Positions 16,842-26,598 are shown, counted from the first letter of the stretch. The stretch: 64,000 nt of DNA from Brevibacillus massiliensis (GCF_000311785.1 NZ_HE978542.1:1-64000), one strand, 5' to 3'. Made by a program: numbers and translations. Notes: generated by a model not told the origin, from the sequence alone.

Positions 16842-18050
16842 CTAGCGGGGGCGAACGCTGTCAATCACTTCTTCGGCGTTAAACAACGGCTTTAGCCGAT
16901 CCTGCTGGGTTTTCAGCGAAATGCCGTCGATGTGCCGGCGGTCCATCATGACGGAATCGGGCGTGTGTTTGAGATAGGGAGCCGGTCCAACCGAGCAGAG
17001 CACGGGAAAACCCGCTTTGACCAGATAGTTGTACTTGGCGCTGCCCGTCTCGACCCGGCTGCCGTATGGATAGATGTAGACCGAGGTAGGTCCGACCAGC
17101 GGCTCCACTTCCTTTTTCCACTGCTGGGTATCATTGGCCAAGCGATCGTAACTTACCCGAACGGCATCCAGATGGCCGTAGCCGTGTGAGGCAAACGTCC
17201 ACCCGGTCTCCTTCAGGCGGGCGATGACCTGCAGCGCCTGCTTCTTGACGGACTCGTATCCGGGCGAATCAAGCTCGTTGGTCCGGTAGCCCAGCACCCC
17301 TTGGTATCCGGTCAAGGCAATCACGCCTTTTGCTCCGTGAAAAGAGAAGTCCGGATGCTGCCCCACAAACGCATCCAAGAGCGGGATAATCTCGTTATCA
17401 TGGGAGATGACCTCTTCTCCTTTCGGATTCTTCGAATACGTCGCAACATTTCCATTATCATCCAGAATCAATCTGTACACGTTGCCGTTCTCCAGCATGT
17501 AATCGTAGTAGTTGAGATCGTCGATGGAGAGAATCAGCGGCTTCTTATTCCTTGGCAAAAGCAGCTCTTTGGGCACGATCACCTTTTTGCCGTTCTCCAT
17601 TTTTTCCTCGTACAGCGCGTGAATGTCAATCAGCACGTAATCGTGTTCATAGAGAGCCTGGATGATCCGTTCAAATTCCTTTACGGTGACAAACCAATCG
17701 TCATATCCCTTGGCCATCGCATCACCGTCAAACGCCAGTTCCGGGTAGGCGATCAAGGGATGAAAAAAAATATGTTCCACGGGTCCTTTGTAGACGACCA
17801 AATCTTCCGCTTCCGTATTTTCCGCCGCTTGATCAGGCTGCTCCTGCTGCTCTGACGGCGCCTGCGGCTCAGGCGGCTTTGCCGGCGTTTCCGCGGGATC
17901 AGGCGGCACGCTCGCCGCTTGCTGCTGCTCTCGATGCTCCGGCACCTGCTGCGGAGTATCGACCCCCATTCCGGTCGCTGCCGAACATCCCGTCAATAGC
18001 ACAAAAGAGAGCGCCCCGATCAGTGCAGAGGCTGCCCCAAAATGTCTCAT
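16842..18050 (-). CDS. polysaccharide deacetylase (CE4) lipoprotein
   Basis: The N-terminus is a lipoprotein signal (ALSFVLLTGC) followed by a Gln/Pro/Glu-rich linker of about 75 residues. The CE4 domain then shows the catalytic Asp pair in LSIDDLNYYDYM and the metal-binding SHGYGHLD, with YIYPYGSR near the end. It probably removes acetyl groups from cell-wall or extracellular amino sugars at the membrane surface. Start uncertain among GTG 18059, ATG 18056 and ATG 18050; the last has AGAGAGG nine bases away. Monocistronic, divergent from the flavoprotein gene. Confidence 0.88.
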   Translation of the reverse strand: MRHFGAASALIGALSFVLLTGCSAATGMGVDTPQQVPEHREQQQAASVPPDPAETPAKPPEPQAPSEQQEQPDQAAENTEAEDLVVYKGPVEHIFFHPLIAYPELAFDGDAMAKGYDDWFVTVKEFERIIQALYEHDYVLIDIHALYEEKMENGKKVIVPKELLLPRNKKPLILSIDDLNYYDYMLENGNVYRLILDDNGNVATYSKNPKGEEVISHDNEIIPLLDAFVGQHPDFSFHGAKGVIALTGYQGVLGYRTNELDSPGYESVKKQALQVIARLKETGWTFASHGYGHLDAVRVSYDRLANDTQQWKKEVEPLVGPTSVYIYPYGSRVETGSAKYNYLVKAGFPVLCSVGPAPYLKHTPDSVMMDRRHIDGISLKTQQDRLKPLFNAEEVIDSVRPR

Positions 18051-18190
18051 CTCCATCACCCTCTCTTGCCTATTTGGACGAAAGGCACCGGGTCGCCGTT
18101 ACAATTTTTTCACTCGTCCTCCTTGGAAAGCGTTTTGCTTTTGCGCTATGATAGTACCAATTGCATTTAGGTATAAAGGATGGTTGTAAA

Positions 18191-19486
18191 ATGGACACGA
18201 GCAACTACGATGTGATCGTCGTCGGCGGCGGGCCGGCCGGGTTAATGGCGGCAGCCTCGGCCTCTGCTGAGGGAGCTGCTGTCTGCCTGGTGGAAAAGGG
18301 AGCGAAGCTGGGGCGGAAGCTGATCATCTCCGGAGGCGGGCGCTGCAATGTCACCAACGCCAAAGAGTTGGACGAACTGATCAAGATGATGCCAGGCAAC
18401 GGGCGGTTTATGCACAGCGCATTTGCCCAGTTCGGCAATCAAGACATCATCAGCTATTTTGAAGGGCTGGGGGTGGCTTTAAAGGAAGAGGATCACGGCC
18501 GGATGTTTCCCGTCACGGACAAAGCGTCCACTGTCGCGGGCGCCTTGATCGACAAGGTACGGCAGCAGGGGGTGACGTTTCGCCTTGCCAGCCCGGTCCA
18601 GCGTGTGCTGTACGAGCAGGGCAGCGTCCGCGGCATCCAGCTAAAATCAGGGGAAACTCTGCTTGCTCCTTGTGTCATCATCGCCGTCGGCGGCTGCTCG
18701 GTCCCGCAGACAGGATCCACCGGGGACGGATACAGCTGGGCGGAAGAAGCCGGACATACGATAACCGACCTGTACCCGACCGAGGTGCCGCTGGTGGCCA
18801 GCGACCCTTTCATCCGGGACAGGGTACTGCAAGGGCTGTCGCTGCGCGAGGTGGTGCTGACCCTCTACCATCCCAAGGGGAAAAAAGTGAGCACACAGAC
18901 AGGAGACGTGATTTTTACCCACTTTGGCCTGTCCGGTCCGGCCGCTTTGCGGATGGGCCATTACGTCTCGGTCACACAACGTTCGGTCGGACAGGTCCCG
19001 CTGTCCCTCACGGTCGACATCATGCCGGATAAAACGCAGGATGAGATCTTTGCCGAGAGCTGGAGCCGCATGGCGGATCAGCCGAAAAAGGCGGTAAAAA
19101 ACGTCATGAAAGGCTTTCTGCCGGAACGCATGATTCCGCTCCTGCTGAAGCTGGCAGATATTCCCGAGGAAATGACTTATGACCATCTGTCCAAGCGACA
19201 TTGGCAGAAGTTTTCCGCAGCCATCAAACGCTTTCCCCTGACGATAACCGGCACGCTGTCGCTTTCCGAAGCTTTCATCACGGGCGGAGGCGTCTCAGTG
19301 AAAGAGATTGATCCCCGGACGATGCAGTCCAAGCTGATGCCCGGACTCTTTTTCGCCGGTGAAGTGATGGACGTCCACGCTCACACCGGGGGCTACAACA
19401 TCACGATCGCCTTCTCTTCCGGTTATGTAGCCGGATACCACAGCGCTCGTATGGCGCTCGAAGGAAAGACAGAAAAAAGTCTCTGA
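18191..19486 (+). CDS. HI0933-family NAD(P)/FAD-dependent oxidoreductase
   Basis: A 431-aa flavoprotein with the FAD-binding VIVVGGGPAGLMAA at residues 8-21, the family hallmark KLIISGGGRCNVTN and the C-terminal FFAGEVMDVHAHTGGYN. Members are predicted oxidoreductases (B. subtilis YtfP group) whose substrate is not established. The ATG at 18191 has AAGGATGG upstream; an earlier ATG at 18161 lacks one. The last codons overlap the stem of the downstream terminator. Confidence 0.9.
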   Translation: MDTSNYDVIVVGGGPAGLMAAASASAEGAAVCLVEKGAKLGRKLIISGGGRCNVTNAKELDELIKMMPGNGRFMHSAFAQFGNQDIISYFEGLGVALKEEDHGRMFPVTDKASTVAGALIDKVRQQGVTFRLASPVQRVLYEQGSVRGIQLKSGETLLAPCVIIAVGGCSVPQTGSTGDGYSWAEEAGHTITDLYPTEVPLVASDPFIRDRVLQGLSLREVVLTLYHPKGKKVSTQTGDVIFTHFGLSGPAALRMGHYVSVTQRSVGQVPLSLTVDIMPDKTQDEIFAESWSRMADQPKKAVKNVMKGFLPERMIPLLLKLADIPEEMTYDHLSKRHWQKFSAAIKRFPLTITGTLSLSEAFITGGGVSVKEIDPRTMQSKLMPGLFFAGEVMDVHAHTGGYNITIAFSSGYVAGYHSARMALEGKTEKSL

Positions 19487-19511
19487 CCGGCTGGCGGTGA
19501 GAGACTTTTTT
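19473..19511. terminator. bidirectional terminator
   Basis: A 12-bp perfect stem (19473-19484 with 19500-19511) with A-run and T-run arms lies between convergent genes. It overlaps the stop codon of the flavoprotein at 19484-19486 and serves the minus-strand operon ending at 19517. Confidence 0.93.
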
Positions 19512-19516
19512 CAACT

Positions 19517-19723
19517 CTACTGGGTTGTCGCCCGATACAAGAGGGCAAATCCTGAGAGAACAAAGCAAAAGCCGAGTAAAAAGAATGTATTGGCGCGCGA
19601 TTTTACCCGTCTTTGATCCCCGCCCACGTGCGCGGAGATGCGCCGCTGCCACCTTTTCGTCTTCGGCTGCCACATCACAAGCAGTCCGATCAGGATGAGG
19701 AATACCGGGTAAAACAAGGGCAC
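19517..19723 (-). CDS. small two-TM membrane protein coupled to the TPM protein
   Basis: A 68-aa protein with an N-terminal helix (FYPVFLILIGLLVMW), a basic loop (KTKRWQRRISAHV) and a second helix (FFLLGFCFVLSGFALLY). Its GTG start at 19723 shares one base with the TAG stop of the upstream gene, so translation is coupled. GGGAGCGGGG serves as ribosome site. Family not recognised. The coupling suggests a membrane partner for the TPM protein. Confidence 0.75.
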   Translation of the reverse strand: MPLFYPVFLILIGLLVMWQPKTKRWQRRISAHVGGDQRRVKSRANTFFLLGFCFVLSGFALLYRATTQ

Positions 19724-22209
19724 TAATTCCCCGCTCCCTTCTGCTTTTTCCGCAGCAGCCAGCGGCTTGCGGCAACCGGCTCTTCCTCCGGCTCTCCTTC
19801 GACGACCAGCCGCGCCTCCTCAGCCAGCTGCATCGCTTCCTGGAAGCGCAAATCGCGGAAGGCCAGCTCCGCCTTGCCGAGCAGCTCGTCCACCTGCCTG
19901 TTGTGCCGGCGGTAGCGGTTCGTATACTGAATCGCTCCCTCTGCCTTTTGGCAGTAGGAGATCGTTTCTTTTGCCGATTTTTCCGTCAGCCTGAGTTCTT
20001 CATTGGCTTCGCGCAGCAGGATGGCGATTTCATCCATGCTGTAGTTGTACCGCTCCATGGCAATCTTGACGCGGCCCAGCGCTTGCACCACGCTGTCAAA
20101 GTGCATCAACACGCTGGCCGGAACTCCCGGCAGGTAGCTTCGCTTGATCTGCTGGCGGATCCGAACCAATGAGCCGGAGATGCGCTCCATCTCGTCGAGG
20201 ACGTCATCCTCTGTTTCGAGAATCAAGTGGTACACGGACAGTGCCTGCTTCTCCGCCGGCGGCTCAGGTTCAGGCGCGGGCTCACTGTTCTTCGGAATTA
20301 CCAGTTCATACTCAACCTCTTCTGCGGGCTCGCCGGCCGGTTCCCGGGAGGGTCTGGCAACAGACTGTTTCCCGTGCCTTTGCGCTGTGGTATCGGCTGG
20401 ATTTACCTCACGTTCCACTCCCGGCCCGGGCACGAAGATCCCTGGAGCTTCCTCTCTTGGTTTTGCTGCAGGTGCTTCCGCCGGTTCCTCCGCCATTTCT
20501 GCTTCCACCTGCTCTTCAATGGCCGGCTCTTCGGCTGCGAGCGGCAGATCGGCTGCTGGTGTTTCGGCTGCGGGTTCTTCTACCGCAGGAGCTTCGGCTG
20601 CAGATCCCGGCTCCTCCACCGCCGGTTCGCCTCTTGCTTCCTGCGGGACTTTCCCGAGATCCCTTGGCAGCACTTTTCCAACCGGCGCATCGGGTGCCGC
20701 TTGCACTGCCGCCGCGGCCTCCCGCTGCTGCAGCGCACTCTCCTCCAAGCTGCGGTAGACGGCTTCGCGCTTGATTTCAAACGCCTTGATATGCGTCTCG
20801 ACGAGCTGTACATTTCCTTCTTCAAAAGCGGTTCTCGCCGCGATGAGCAGCTGCTTCACCTGCAGCAGGGAGTCGTCGAGGTAACTTCGGCCAAGATCGT
20901 ATCCGCTGCCAGCATGCTCCAAGATGTCGTTTTCCAACTGCTTCAGATCCTCGGGCAGTTCCTTGTTCACACGCGTATACAGCCCCGGCAATTTTTCCAG
21001 CGACTCCGATAAGGCCGTCAACTGCTGCTGAGTGCTCACGCTGATCTCATACGCTTTCAGTTCATCGCCGCTGGCCAGCGCCCGCTTCACCTCGGAGCGC
21101 CTTTTTTCCGCTTCGTCCAAGGCCGCCTTCATCTCGTGAAATGACAGCCCGTAATCCAGGCGGACATTGGTCAGCTTTCGTTCCACGCTCTCCAGCAGCT
21201 TGCCGATTTCCGGAATGGCCGACTTGTTCTCTTTTTTTGCCGTGGCGACCTTTGCCGTCTCTGCCTTTAATTCGGCCAGCTCTGCTTCTATCGACTCGAG
21301 CAGTTCTCGCCCTTCCTCCAGCAGGTCCAAAGCCTGGCCGAAGCGCATCCGATAACATGCTTCCTCCGCATCCAAAATGATCATTTCCACATCCGGTATG
21401 CGGACACGCAGCAGGTTTTCCTTGCGGTTGATCAGCTGCGTGTACCATTCCTCGGTCGATCCAGCGGCGTGGCGGAGCGATTTTTCCAAATCGATCGCGT
21501 TGATTTTTTCCACCAGTTCGTCCTTCCAGTCCTCCACATCGTCCACCTGGAAATAGAGGCGGCGGCGGGCAAAGGCGAACATCATCGCCGCAATTCCCGC
21601 GACGATCAACAGAAAGATCAGATAGACCCACCAGGGCACGATGCTCCAGAGAGACTGCTTGTCCTCCACTTTCTTTTCATCATCTGGCGGGGTGGCAGAA
21701 TCAGCGCTGCCCGGCGTGCCCGTCGTTCCCTTGCCGGCAGCAATCTGCTCAAGCTCGCGGTTTACCTCCGTGACGAACAGTTCGATGCCGGGCAAATACC
21801 TTTTTTGGTTGCGATACGGCTCATAGTAAGCTTTGACCATGTCGTGAAGCATATCCATCGTTGCGCCCCTCGCCTCATAGGCGGGCCCGGGATATACCCC
21901 CAACTCTTGTGTTTCCATATCGAGAACGATCATTAACGTGTCTTCGCTTAAGTTGTAGTTGTCGTACAGCTGCCCGGCGTAGGCGTCAGGGGAATCGGCT
22001 TCCGGCTTGGTGCTTTTGACCACGACCACCTTGTACTCCCCAGCAAGCTGTGAAACGTAATCGGAAAAATTCTGACGATCCTGCTGTTGAAAACTACCCG
22101 TGGCGTCCTGGACGACAGCGTCAGTCTTTTCTGGAAAAGGCGCTGCTTTCGCAGCGTGGGAAAAACAGAGAACTCCCGCTGTGACGAGCAGTAGTATCTT
22201 TTGTTTCAC
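19723..22209 (-). CDS. TPM-domain membrane protein with long cytoplasmic coiled-coil region
   Basis: An 828-aa protein with a signal peptide (LLLVTAGVLCFSHAAKA), an extracytoplasmic TPM (YgcG/Psb32-type) domain at about 25-170, and one transmembrane helix near 200 (WWVYLIFLLIVAGIAAMMFAF). A cytoplasmic region of about 600 residues follows, built of helices rich in Glu, Leu and Lys and interrupted by a Pro/Glu/Ala-rich spacer. The layout recalls EzrA-like coiled-coil proteins joined to a TPM sensor. GTG start at 22209 with AAGGGG nine bases upstream. Its stop overlaps the small membrane gene. Role unknown; membrane or envelope function is an inference. Confidence 0.8.
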   Translation of the reverse strand: MKQKILLLVTAGVLCFSHAAKAAPFPEKTDAVVQDATGSFQQQDRQNFSDYVSQLAGEYKVVVVKSTKPEADSPDAYAGQLYDNYNLSEDTLMIVLDMETQELGVYPGPAYEARGATMDMLHDMVKAYYEPYRNQKRYLPGIELFVTEVNRELEQIAAGKGTTGTPGSADSATPPDDEKKVEDKQSLWSIVPWWVYLIFLLIVAGIAAMMFAFARRRLYFQVDDVEDWKDELVEKINAIDLEKSLRHAAGSTEEWYTQLINRKENLLRVRIPDVEMIILDAEEACYRMRFGQALDLLEEGRELLESIEAELAELKAETAKVATAKKENKSAIPEIGKLLESVERKLTNVRLDYGLSFHEMKAALDEAEKRRSEVKRALASGDELKAYEISVSTQQQLTALSESLEKLPGLYTRVNKELPEDLKQLENDILEHAGSGYDLGRSYLDDSLLQVKQLLIAARTAFEEGNVQLVETHIKAFEIKREAVYRSLEESALQQREAAAAVQAAPDAPVGKVLPRDLGKVPQEARGEPAVEEPGSAAEAPAVEEPAAETPAADLPLAAEEPAIEEQVEAEMAEEPAEAPAAKPREEAPGIFVPGPGVEREVNPADTTAQRHGKQSVARPSREPAGEPAEEVEYELVIPKNSEPAPEPEPPAEKQALSVYHLILETEDDVLDEMERISGSLVRIRQQIKRSYLPGVPASVLMHFDSVVQALGRVKIAMERYNYSMDEIAILLREANEELRLTEKSAKETISYCQKAEGAIQYTNRYRRHNRQVDELLGKAELAFRDLRFQEAMQLAEEARLVVEGEPEEEPVAASRWLLRKKQKGAGN

Positions 22210-22570
22210 GGTAGACAACCCCTTTGACAACTTGCCTTCCCTGTCGTCAGGAAGGATGAGTGGGTACTGCACTTATGTATGACGGACGTTCGCCTAAATC
22301 GTCACGTTCCTCTGAATGTCATGAGATACCCGCTGCCGTTTTGGCACGGGCGTTTTTGACCTGGAAAAGACTGCCGGCAGTCTGGAAGAGAACCGTATCT
22401 TCCACGCGCCGGCTCCCAGATTCATTTACAGATCTTATATATTATAGTACAGATTTCCCTCCAAAAAAAGCATCCGTTCTCGCATATTCGACAGCTATTT
22501 CTGCAGCTTCGCTCCCCGCAACAACAAAAGCGCCTTCCTGTTGGGAGAAAGACGCTTGACTGTCCTGGTG
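22210..22570. other. 361-bp intergenic stretch with two palindromes and an AT-rich promoter-like region
   Basis: No gene is apparent. A 16-bp perfect palindrome at 22368-22383 and a 6-bp hairpin at 22231-22251 lie between the TPM gene and an AT-rich block around 22437-22460. On the minus strand that block contains TATAAT followed by TATATAAG. If transcription begins there, the TPM mRNA has a leader of over 200 bases. A terminator-like hairpin for the lipoprotein gene lies near 22528-22558. Confidence 0.5.
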
Positions 22571-23446
22571 TCACTTTTGTTTTTGGGCCGGATTGGGCAA
22601 GCGGTAGGTCTTGCCGTAATTTTGCAGATAGGTGTCTACTTCCGAGTGCTCATAGATTCGTTGACCGTTCAGATCGTACCGGGAATGAATCCTCATCAAT
22701 GTGCGGGTTGGCAGCTTGCTTGTCTTGTCGTAATAAAGCGTGTACTCCGCATCCAGCACCATGTTATTCAGCAGTTCGTCGATGTCGCGGTGAGATTGCC
22801 CTGCCTGGATGTGGGCCCCGCTGGAATTCGTTCGCCAATCCCGTGCGGACAGCTGCCAGGCCAACTTTTGTTTAGGAAGATGAACGGATTGCACTCGACT
22901 GCTTGCTTGATCTTTCAACTGCCTGGCGAGCAGTTCCTTCAGCTTGTCTGAGTTAAGCACTACCCGCATGGCTTGTATGTTGTCCGTTTGCACGCGATCG
23001 CGAACAGGCAGCACCATCGCCCTCATATCGTCCATTTGCAGAAAGGTCGTTATCGGATTCCAGTTGGCAAACTCCTGGATCAGACCGACATGATCATCGC
23101 CAACCGGTTCCCACTCCTGCTGATTGCTCTGTTTGACGTACAGGTTTCGGCCTTGGGATAAAAGCGACATGTTTTTCGAGTGCTTCTGATCAGGATCCGC
23201 TATGTTGACATTGAGCACCATATCCGATCCCTGCTTGTGCCCGAAAAAGTTGACCGGGCTGGCATCCACTGTATTTCCCGTCAGCGCCCTTGTCGTCCCG
23301 TAAAATGAATAGCTGTTCTCCGAGAGAAACTGGTTCCGCACCTGCTTGAATTCCGCCTCTGGACTTTGCGCGGTTTTCACCTGTGAACACCCCGCGATAA
23401 CGGCCAGGGCGAGAATCAGACAAATGCCGTTACGCATCTGTTTCAT
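22571..23446 (-). CDS. putative lipoprotein of unknown function
   Basis: A 291-aa protein with a lipoprotein signal (ICLILALAVIAGCSQ), then a globular domain of about 270 residues. It lacks recognised catalytic motifs and includes YSFYGTTRALTGNT and LSQGRNLYVK, reminiscent of extracytoplasmic LppX/LolA-like beta folds. AAGGAGG precedes the ATG at 23446. Lies alone between the TPM and GGDEF genes. Confidence 0.75.
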   Translation of the reverse strand: MKQMRNGICLILALAVIAGCSQVKTAQSPEAEFKQVRNQFLSENSYSFYGTTRALTGNTVDASPVNFFGHKQGSDMVLNVNIADPDQKHSKNMSLLSQGRNLYVKQSNQQEWEPVGDDHVGLIQEFANWNPITTFLQMDDMRAMVLPVRDRVQTDNIQAMRVVLNSDKLKELLARQLKDQASSRVQSVHLPKQKLAWQLSARDWRTNSSGAHIQAGQSHRDIDELLNNMVLDAEYTLYYDKTSKLPTRTLMRIHSRYDLNGQRIYEHSEVDTYLQNYGKTYRLPNPAQKQK

Positions 23447-23528
23447 CGCGGCTCCCTCCTTGTCCTGCTGTTAGGGTTTCCTTTGGACAGGAGGGTTATT
23501 CCAAGTCATGATCCGCCCATGCTGTTCG

Positions 23529-25775
23529 TCATGCCAGACAGATCTGGTTTCTGCCTTTGTTTTTCGCCTCATAGAGGGCGAGGTCGGCCAAATGAAACAG
23601 CCTGCTCACCGTCATCTCTTTCTGGACGGTCCGATCCCACTGCACAACGCCGCTGGAGATCGTCACCTGCGGCTTTGTCTCGGTCTCAACGCGGCTGCGG
23701 ATGCGGTTGGCTATATTGAGCGCAGTCAACAAATCCACGTTGGGCAGGTAGATCGCCATCTCCTCTCCCCCCCAGCGCGCCGCAATGTCGCCCTCCCTGA
23801 TATTCTGCTTGATCAGGCCTGCTACCTGAACCAGCACTTCGTCACCCATCTGGTGCCCGTACGTGTCGTTTACCTCTTTAAACAGGTCGATATCGACGAG
23901 GATAAGCGAACCGAAACTGTCCTGCTCCAAAGATGCCGCTATCTGCTCGTCCAGATAGCGGCGAACGAACAATCCGGTCAGGTTGTCCGTTATGGCCATC
24001 CGCTCCACTTCGCTGTGCAGCAGGGCATTGGTCATCGCCAGACTGGTGTGTTGGCCGAAGATCTGCAGCAGTTTAAAATCGTCAAAGCCAAAAAAATTCC
24101 GGCGCGAATCCAGGACGAGCAAAAGACCGACCACCTCTGCTTCATGCAGCAGTGGAACAGCCATTAAAGAAGCGTATGGCATGAGCGAAAACTCCCCCGA
24201 CTCCGGGCGGGGACTGGCCAAAATAATCGGCTCTTTGTCCCGGACAATCTCGGAGAGCAGCGATTCCTCCACAGAAATCGTCCTGCCGATCTGTTCCGGC
24301 AAAGAGCTGGACAGCACAGTGAAGCAATCATCCGATTTTTCCAGTATGGCACAGTACTCGGCCGCAAAGTTGTCCAGCATCAGCGAGGTGACGAACCGCA
24401 GGATTTCCTGGACATCCAGACTGCGATTGAGCTGTTTGGCCATTTCGTTGATCAAGCGAAGCTCGCGGATGAGATTGCGGGATTGCTGATATAACTGCGC
24501 ATTTTCAAAGGCCGTTCCGGCCGTTTCAGCCAAAATGCCGATCTGCTCCATCCCGTTGTCATCGATCTCAACTAGTTTTCCGGAAGTCAACTGCAGCACG
24601 CCGTAAATGCCCTGTTTTCCCATCAGCGGCGCTGCCACGATCGTCACCTGCCTGCCTGAGATGTGTTTGCTGCCGACGATCAAGCTTCCCTGCATGTACG
24701 CCTTGCTGCTGAAATCGCAGGCTTCGTCTTGAAAGGACAGCTGTTTTACCGGCAATGTCGTATTGGTATCGACCGTCAAATAGATATCCAGTTCGAAGCC
24801 GGGGTAGAGCTGGCCGACACTCTCCATGATCTCGGTAAGGACATCGTTGACATCGATGGATGCGAGCATCTTTCTCGTCAAACTGTACAGCATGTCTTTC
24901 TTTTGGGCCTTCTTCAGGATGTCGCCGGTAGTGACTGCCCGCAGCAGCACATTTTTCAGTTTTTCGCCCACGTTCGCCAGGAAAGCGGCATCCTGCTCGT
25001 CAAATCCACTGAACCATTGCTCAGAAGATTCGTGCAGAAAAAATGCGTAAAGTGGTTTATCCTCGCAGAAAACGGGTATTAAAACCAAGTGACCATTTTT
25101 CTCGTTTACCTGCTCAGTACACTTGATGCTGTTTTGGAAGAGGTACTCGCTCAGCAGATCATGGGCCCGCTGGTCCGTGCAGACCAATTCGCCCGGCATG
25201 ACATATCCATTTTCATCCAATTTGGCTGCTGAGCAGTACCCTTTCCCAATTTTTTCCTGCACGTGTTCGATCACATACTTGACCATATCCCGTTCCCGGT
25301 CGCACTGGCTGGCGTACATCACGATCTCGGCTGCTGCCTGATCCAGGTAAGCTTCATAGCCAAGGCTCAGGAGCGATTCGACTCCGAGCAGACAACCGGC
25401 GATGTCGAACTGATTCCCTCCAGGGGGAACCACCATGCCGATCGTCGCACACACACTACCGTCGTCGCCAAGCAGCGGTACCACGCCCCAGTACAGATTG
25501 CTGTCCGCAGCCTTTACGGCAACCTGCTTGCTGCGGATCGCCTGGGCCACGGCTGTGTCGCCGCCTTCGGCAAGATTTACTCCGACGGCTATCGGCGGCA
25601 AAGACGGCGTCCAGGATTGTCTGCTTTTAAGCGGCGCAGCTTTCAACACACGACCATCCCTGTCGGTCAGGAAGAGGAAGCCGGAGTGGCGTTCCTGCCA
25701 AGTACGCAGGAAAAAGCGGCTCATGTATGTAAAGGCTATTTCTATTTTTCCAACTATTTTTTTGTTGATGACCAC
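23529..25775 (-). CDS. GAF-domain diguanylate cyclase (GGDEF)
   Basis: A 748-aa soluble signalling protein. Several GAF-type sensor modules fill residues 1-570 and a C-terminal GGDEF domain begins TDNLTGLFVRRYLDE near 595. The active loop is GGEEM (about 669-673), a conservative variant of GG[DE]EF. An RxxD inhibitory site (REGD) sits five residues upstream, as in cyclases with product feedback. It should make c-di-GMP from GTP; the Met at the last motif position may lower activity. GTG start at 25775 with AGGGGGG upstream. No transmembrane helix is visible, so input is probably cytosolic. Confidence 0.9.
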   Translation of the reverse strand: MVINKKIVGKIEIAFTYMSRFFLRTWQERHSGFLFLTDRDGRVLKAAPLKSRQSWTPSLPPIAVGVNLAEGGDTAVAQAIRSKQVAVKAADSNLYWGVVPLLGDDGSVCATIGMVVPPGGNQFDIAGCLLGVESLLSLGYEAYLDQAAAEIVMYASQCDRERDMVKYVIEHVQEKIGKGYCSAAKLDENGYVMPGELVCTDQRAHDLLSEYLFQNSIKCTEQVNEKNGHLVLIPVFCEDKPLYAFFLHESSEQWFSGFDEQDAAFLANVGEKLKNVLLRAVTTGDILKKAQKKDMLYSLTRKMLASIDVNDVLTEIMESVGQLYPGFELDIYLTVDTNTTLPVKQLSFQDEACDFSSKAYMQGSLIVGSKHISGRQVTIVAAPLMGKQGIYGVLQLTSGKLVEIDDNGMEQIGILAETAGTAFENAQLYQQSRNLIRELRLINEMAKQLNRSLDVQEILRFVTSLMLDNFAAEYCAILEKSDDCFTVLSSSLPEQIGRTISVEESLLSEIVRDKEPIILASPRPESGEFSLMPYASLMAVPLLHEAEVVGLLLVLDSRRNFFGFDDFKLLQIFGQHTSLAMTNALLHSEVERMAITDNLTGLFVRRYLDEQIAASLEQDSFGSLILVDIDLFKEVNDTYGHQMGDEVLVQVAGLIKQNIREGDIAARWGGEEMAIYLPNVDLLTALNIANRIRSRVETETKPQVTISSGVVQWDRTVQKEMTVSRLFHLADLALYEAKNKGRNQICLA

Positions 25776-25819
25776 ATAATCCCCCCTCTCCTTTTCCGCT
25801 CTTCCCGCCCAAGAACCGT

Positions 25820-26413
25820 TCAGCCGGATTTTCGCAAATGCTGAATGTCATTTACCTTTAACACTTCCCATTCCTTTTGATCGTAGCGCAGTACGTTAAT
25901 CGAAGTATTCTCAAGCCGCGTCACGCCCGTCCCGCATGCACCGCCCGAGACGTAATGAAGGAACGAATTGATCAGACCGCCGTGACTGACTACCGCCAGC
26001 GTTTCGCCCGGATGAGCTTCTGCCAATGAGGTCAGACATTCATAGGCGCGCCTTTGCATAGCTTCGAATGGCTCGATGCCAAAGCGCGCTTCGTCTTGCT
26101 GCGGATTTTTGAGTTTCTTCCTGATTTCTTCATAAGAAAGGCCTTCCAGTTTCCCGTAACAGCGTTCGCGCAGGACAGGCAGCGTAAACAAAGGGCAACT
26201 GACTTTTTCAGCCACCCGTTTGGCCGTTTCGTATGCACGCTGCAGATCACTGCAGTAAACAGCGGAAAACGCCTGTCCGGCAAGGTGCTCAGCCAGTCGT
26301 TCAGCCTGTTCGATGCCCGCGGGTGTCAGGGCGATGTCGCTATGTCCCTGAATCCGTCGCGCTTTGTTCCACTCAGTCTCTCCGTGTCTGATAAAGTAGA
26401 TGGTTGTACTCAC
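25820..26413 (-). CDS. histidine phosphatase family protein (phosphoglycerate-mutase-like)
   Basis: A 197-aa acid phosphatase with the catalytic IYFIRHGETEWN near residue 5, an active-site RERCYGKLEGLS and the second histidine in LAVVSHGGLINSFLH. Family members include broad phosphatases and alpha-ribazole phosphatases; no cobalamin genes are nearby, so the substrate is open. GTG at 26413 is chosen because GGGGGATC precedes it closely. It is divergent from the YcdB/SLH gene, with a 10-bp A/T-armed hairpin (26478-26504) between them. Confidence 0.88.
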   Translation of the reverse strand: MSTTIYFIRHGETEWNKARRIQGHSDIALTPAGIEQAERLAEHLAGQAFSAVYCSDLQRAYETAKRVAEKVSCPLFTLPVLRERCYGKLEGLSYEEIRKKLKNPQQDEARFGIEPFEAMQRRAYECLTSLAEAHPGETLAVVSHGGLINSFLHYVSGGACGTGVTRLENTSINVLRYDQKEWEVLKVNDIQHLRKSG

Positions 26414-26598
26414 GTGCAGATCCCCCGATGTAAAACATATCATTACTATTATAAGGGATTGGCTCGGGCACTGCTATAACCTCTTTTTGTCGAAAAAAGA
26501 GGTTTGAAGGAAAAAAGAAAATTCGCTCCTTTGAAACAAACGAACTTCTTACACGTCCATAGGAGTAGAAAAAACTCTGCTGTTAGGGAGGGACATTC

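Noticed and set aside
20144-21012. Serine/proline/arginine-rich ORFs opposite the TPM coiled-coil gene
   Set aside because: They are mirror images of the Glu/Ala/Pro-rich spacer on the coding strand.
26478-26504. Hairpin with A/T arms upstream of the YcdB/SLH gene as a terminator
   Set aside because: No gene ends there; both neighbours diverge from this region, so it was only mentioned as a structural element.
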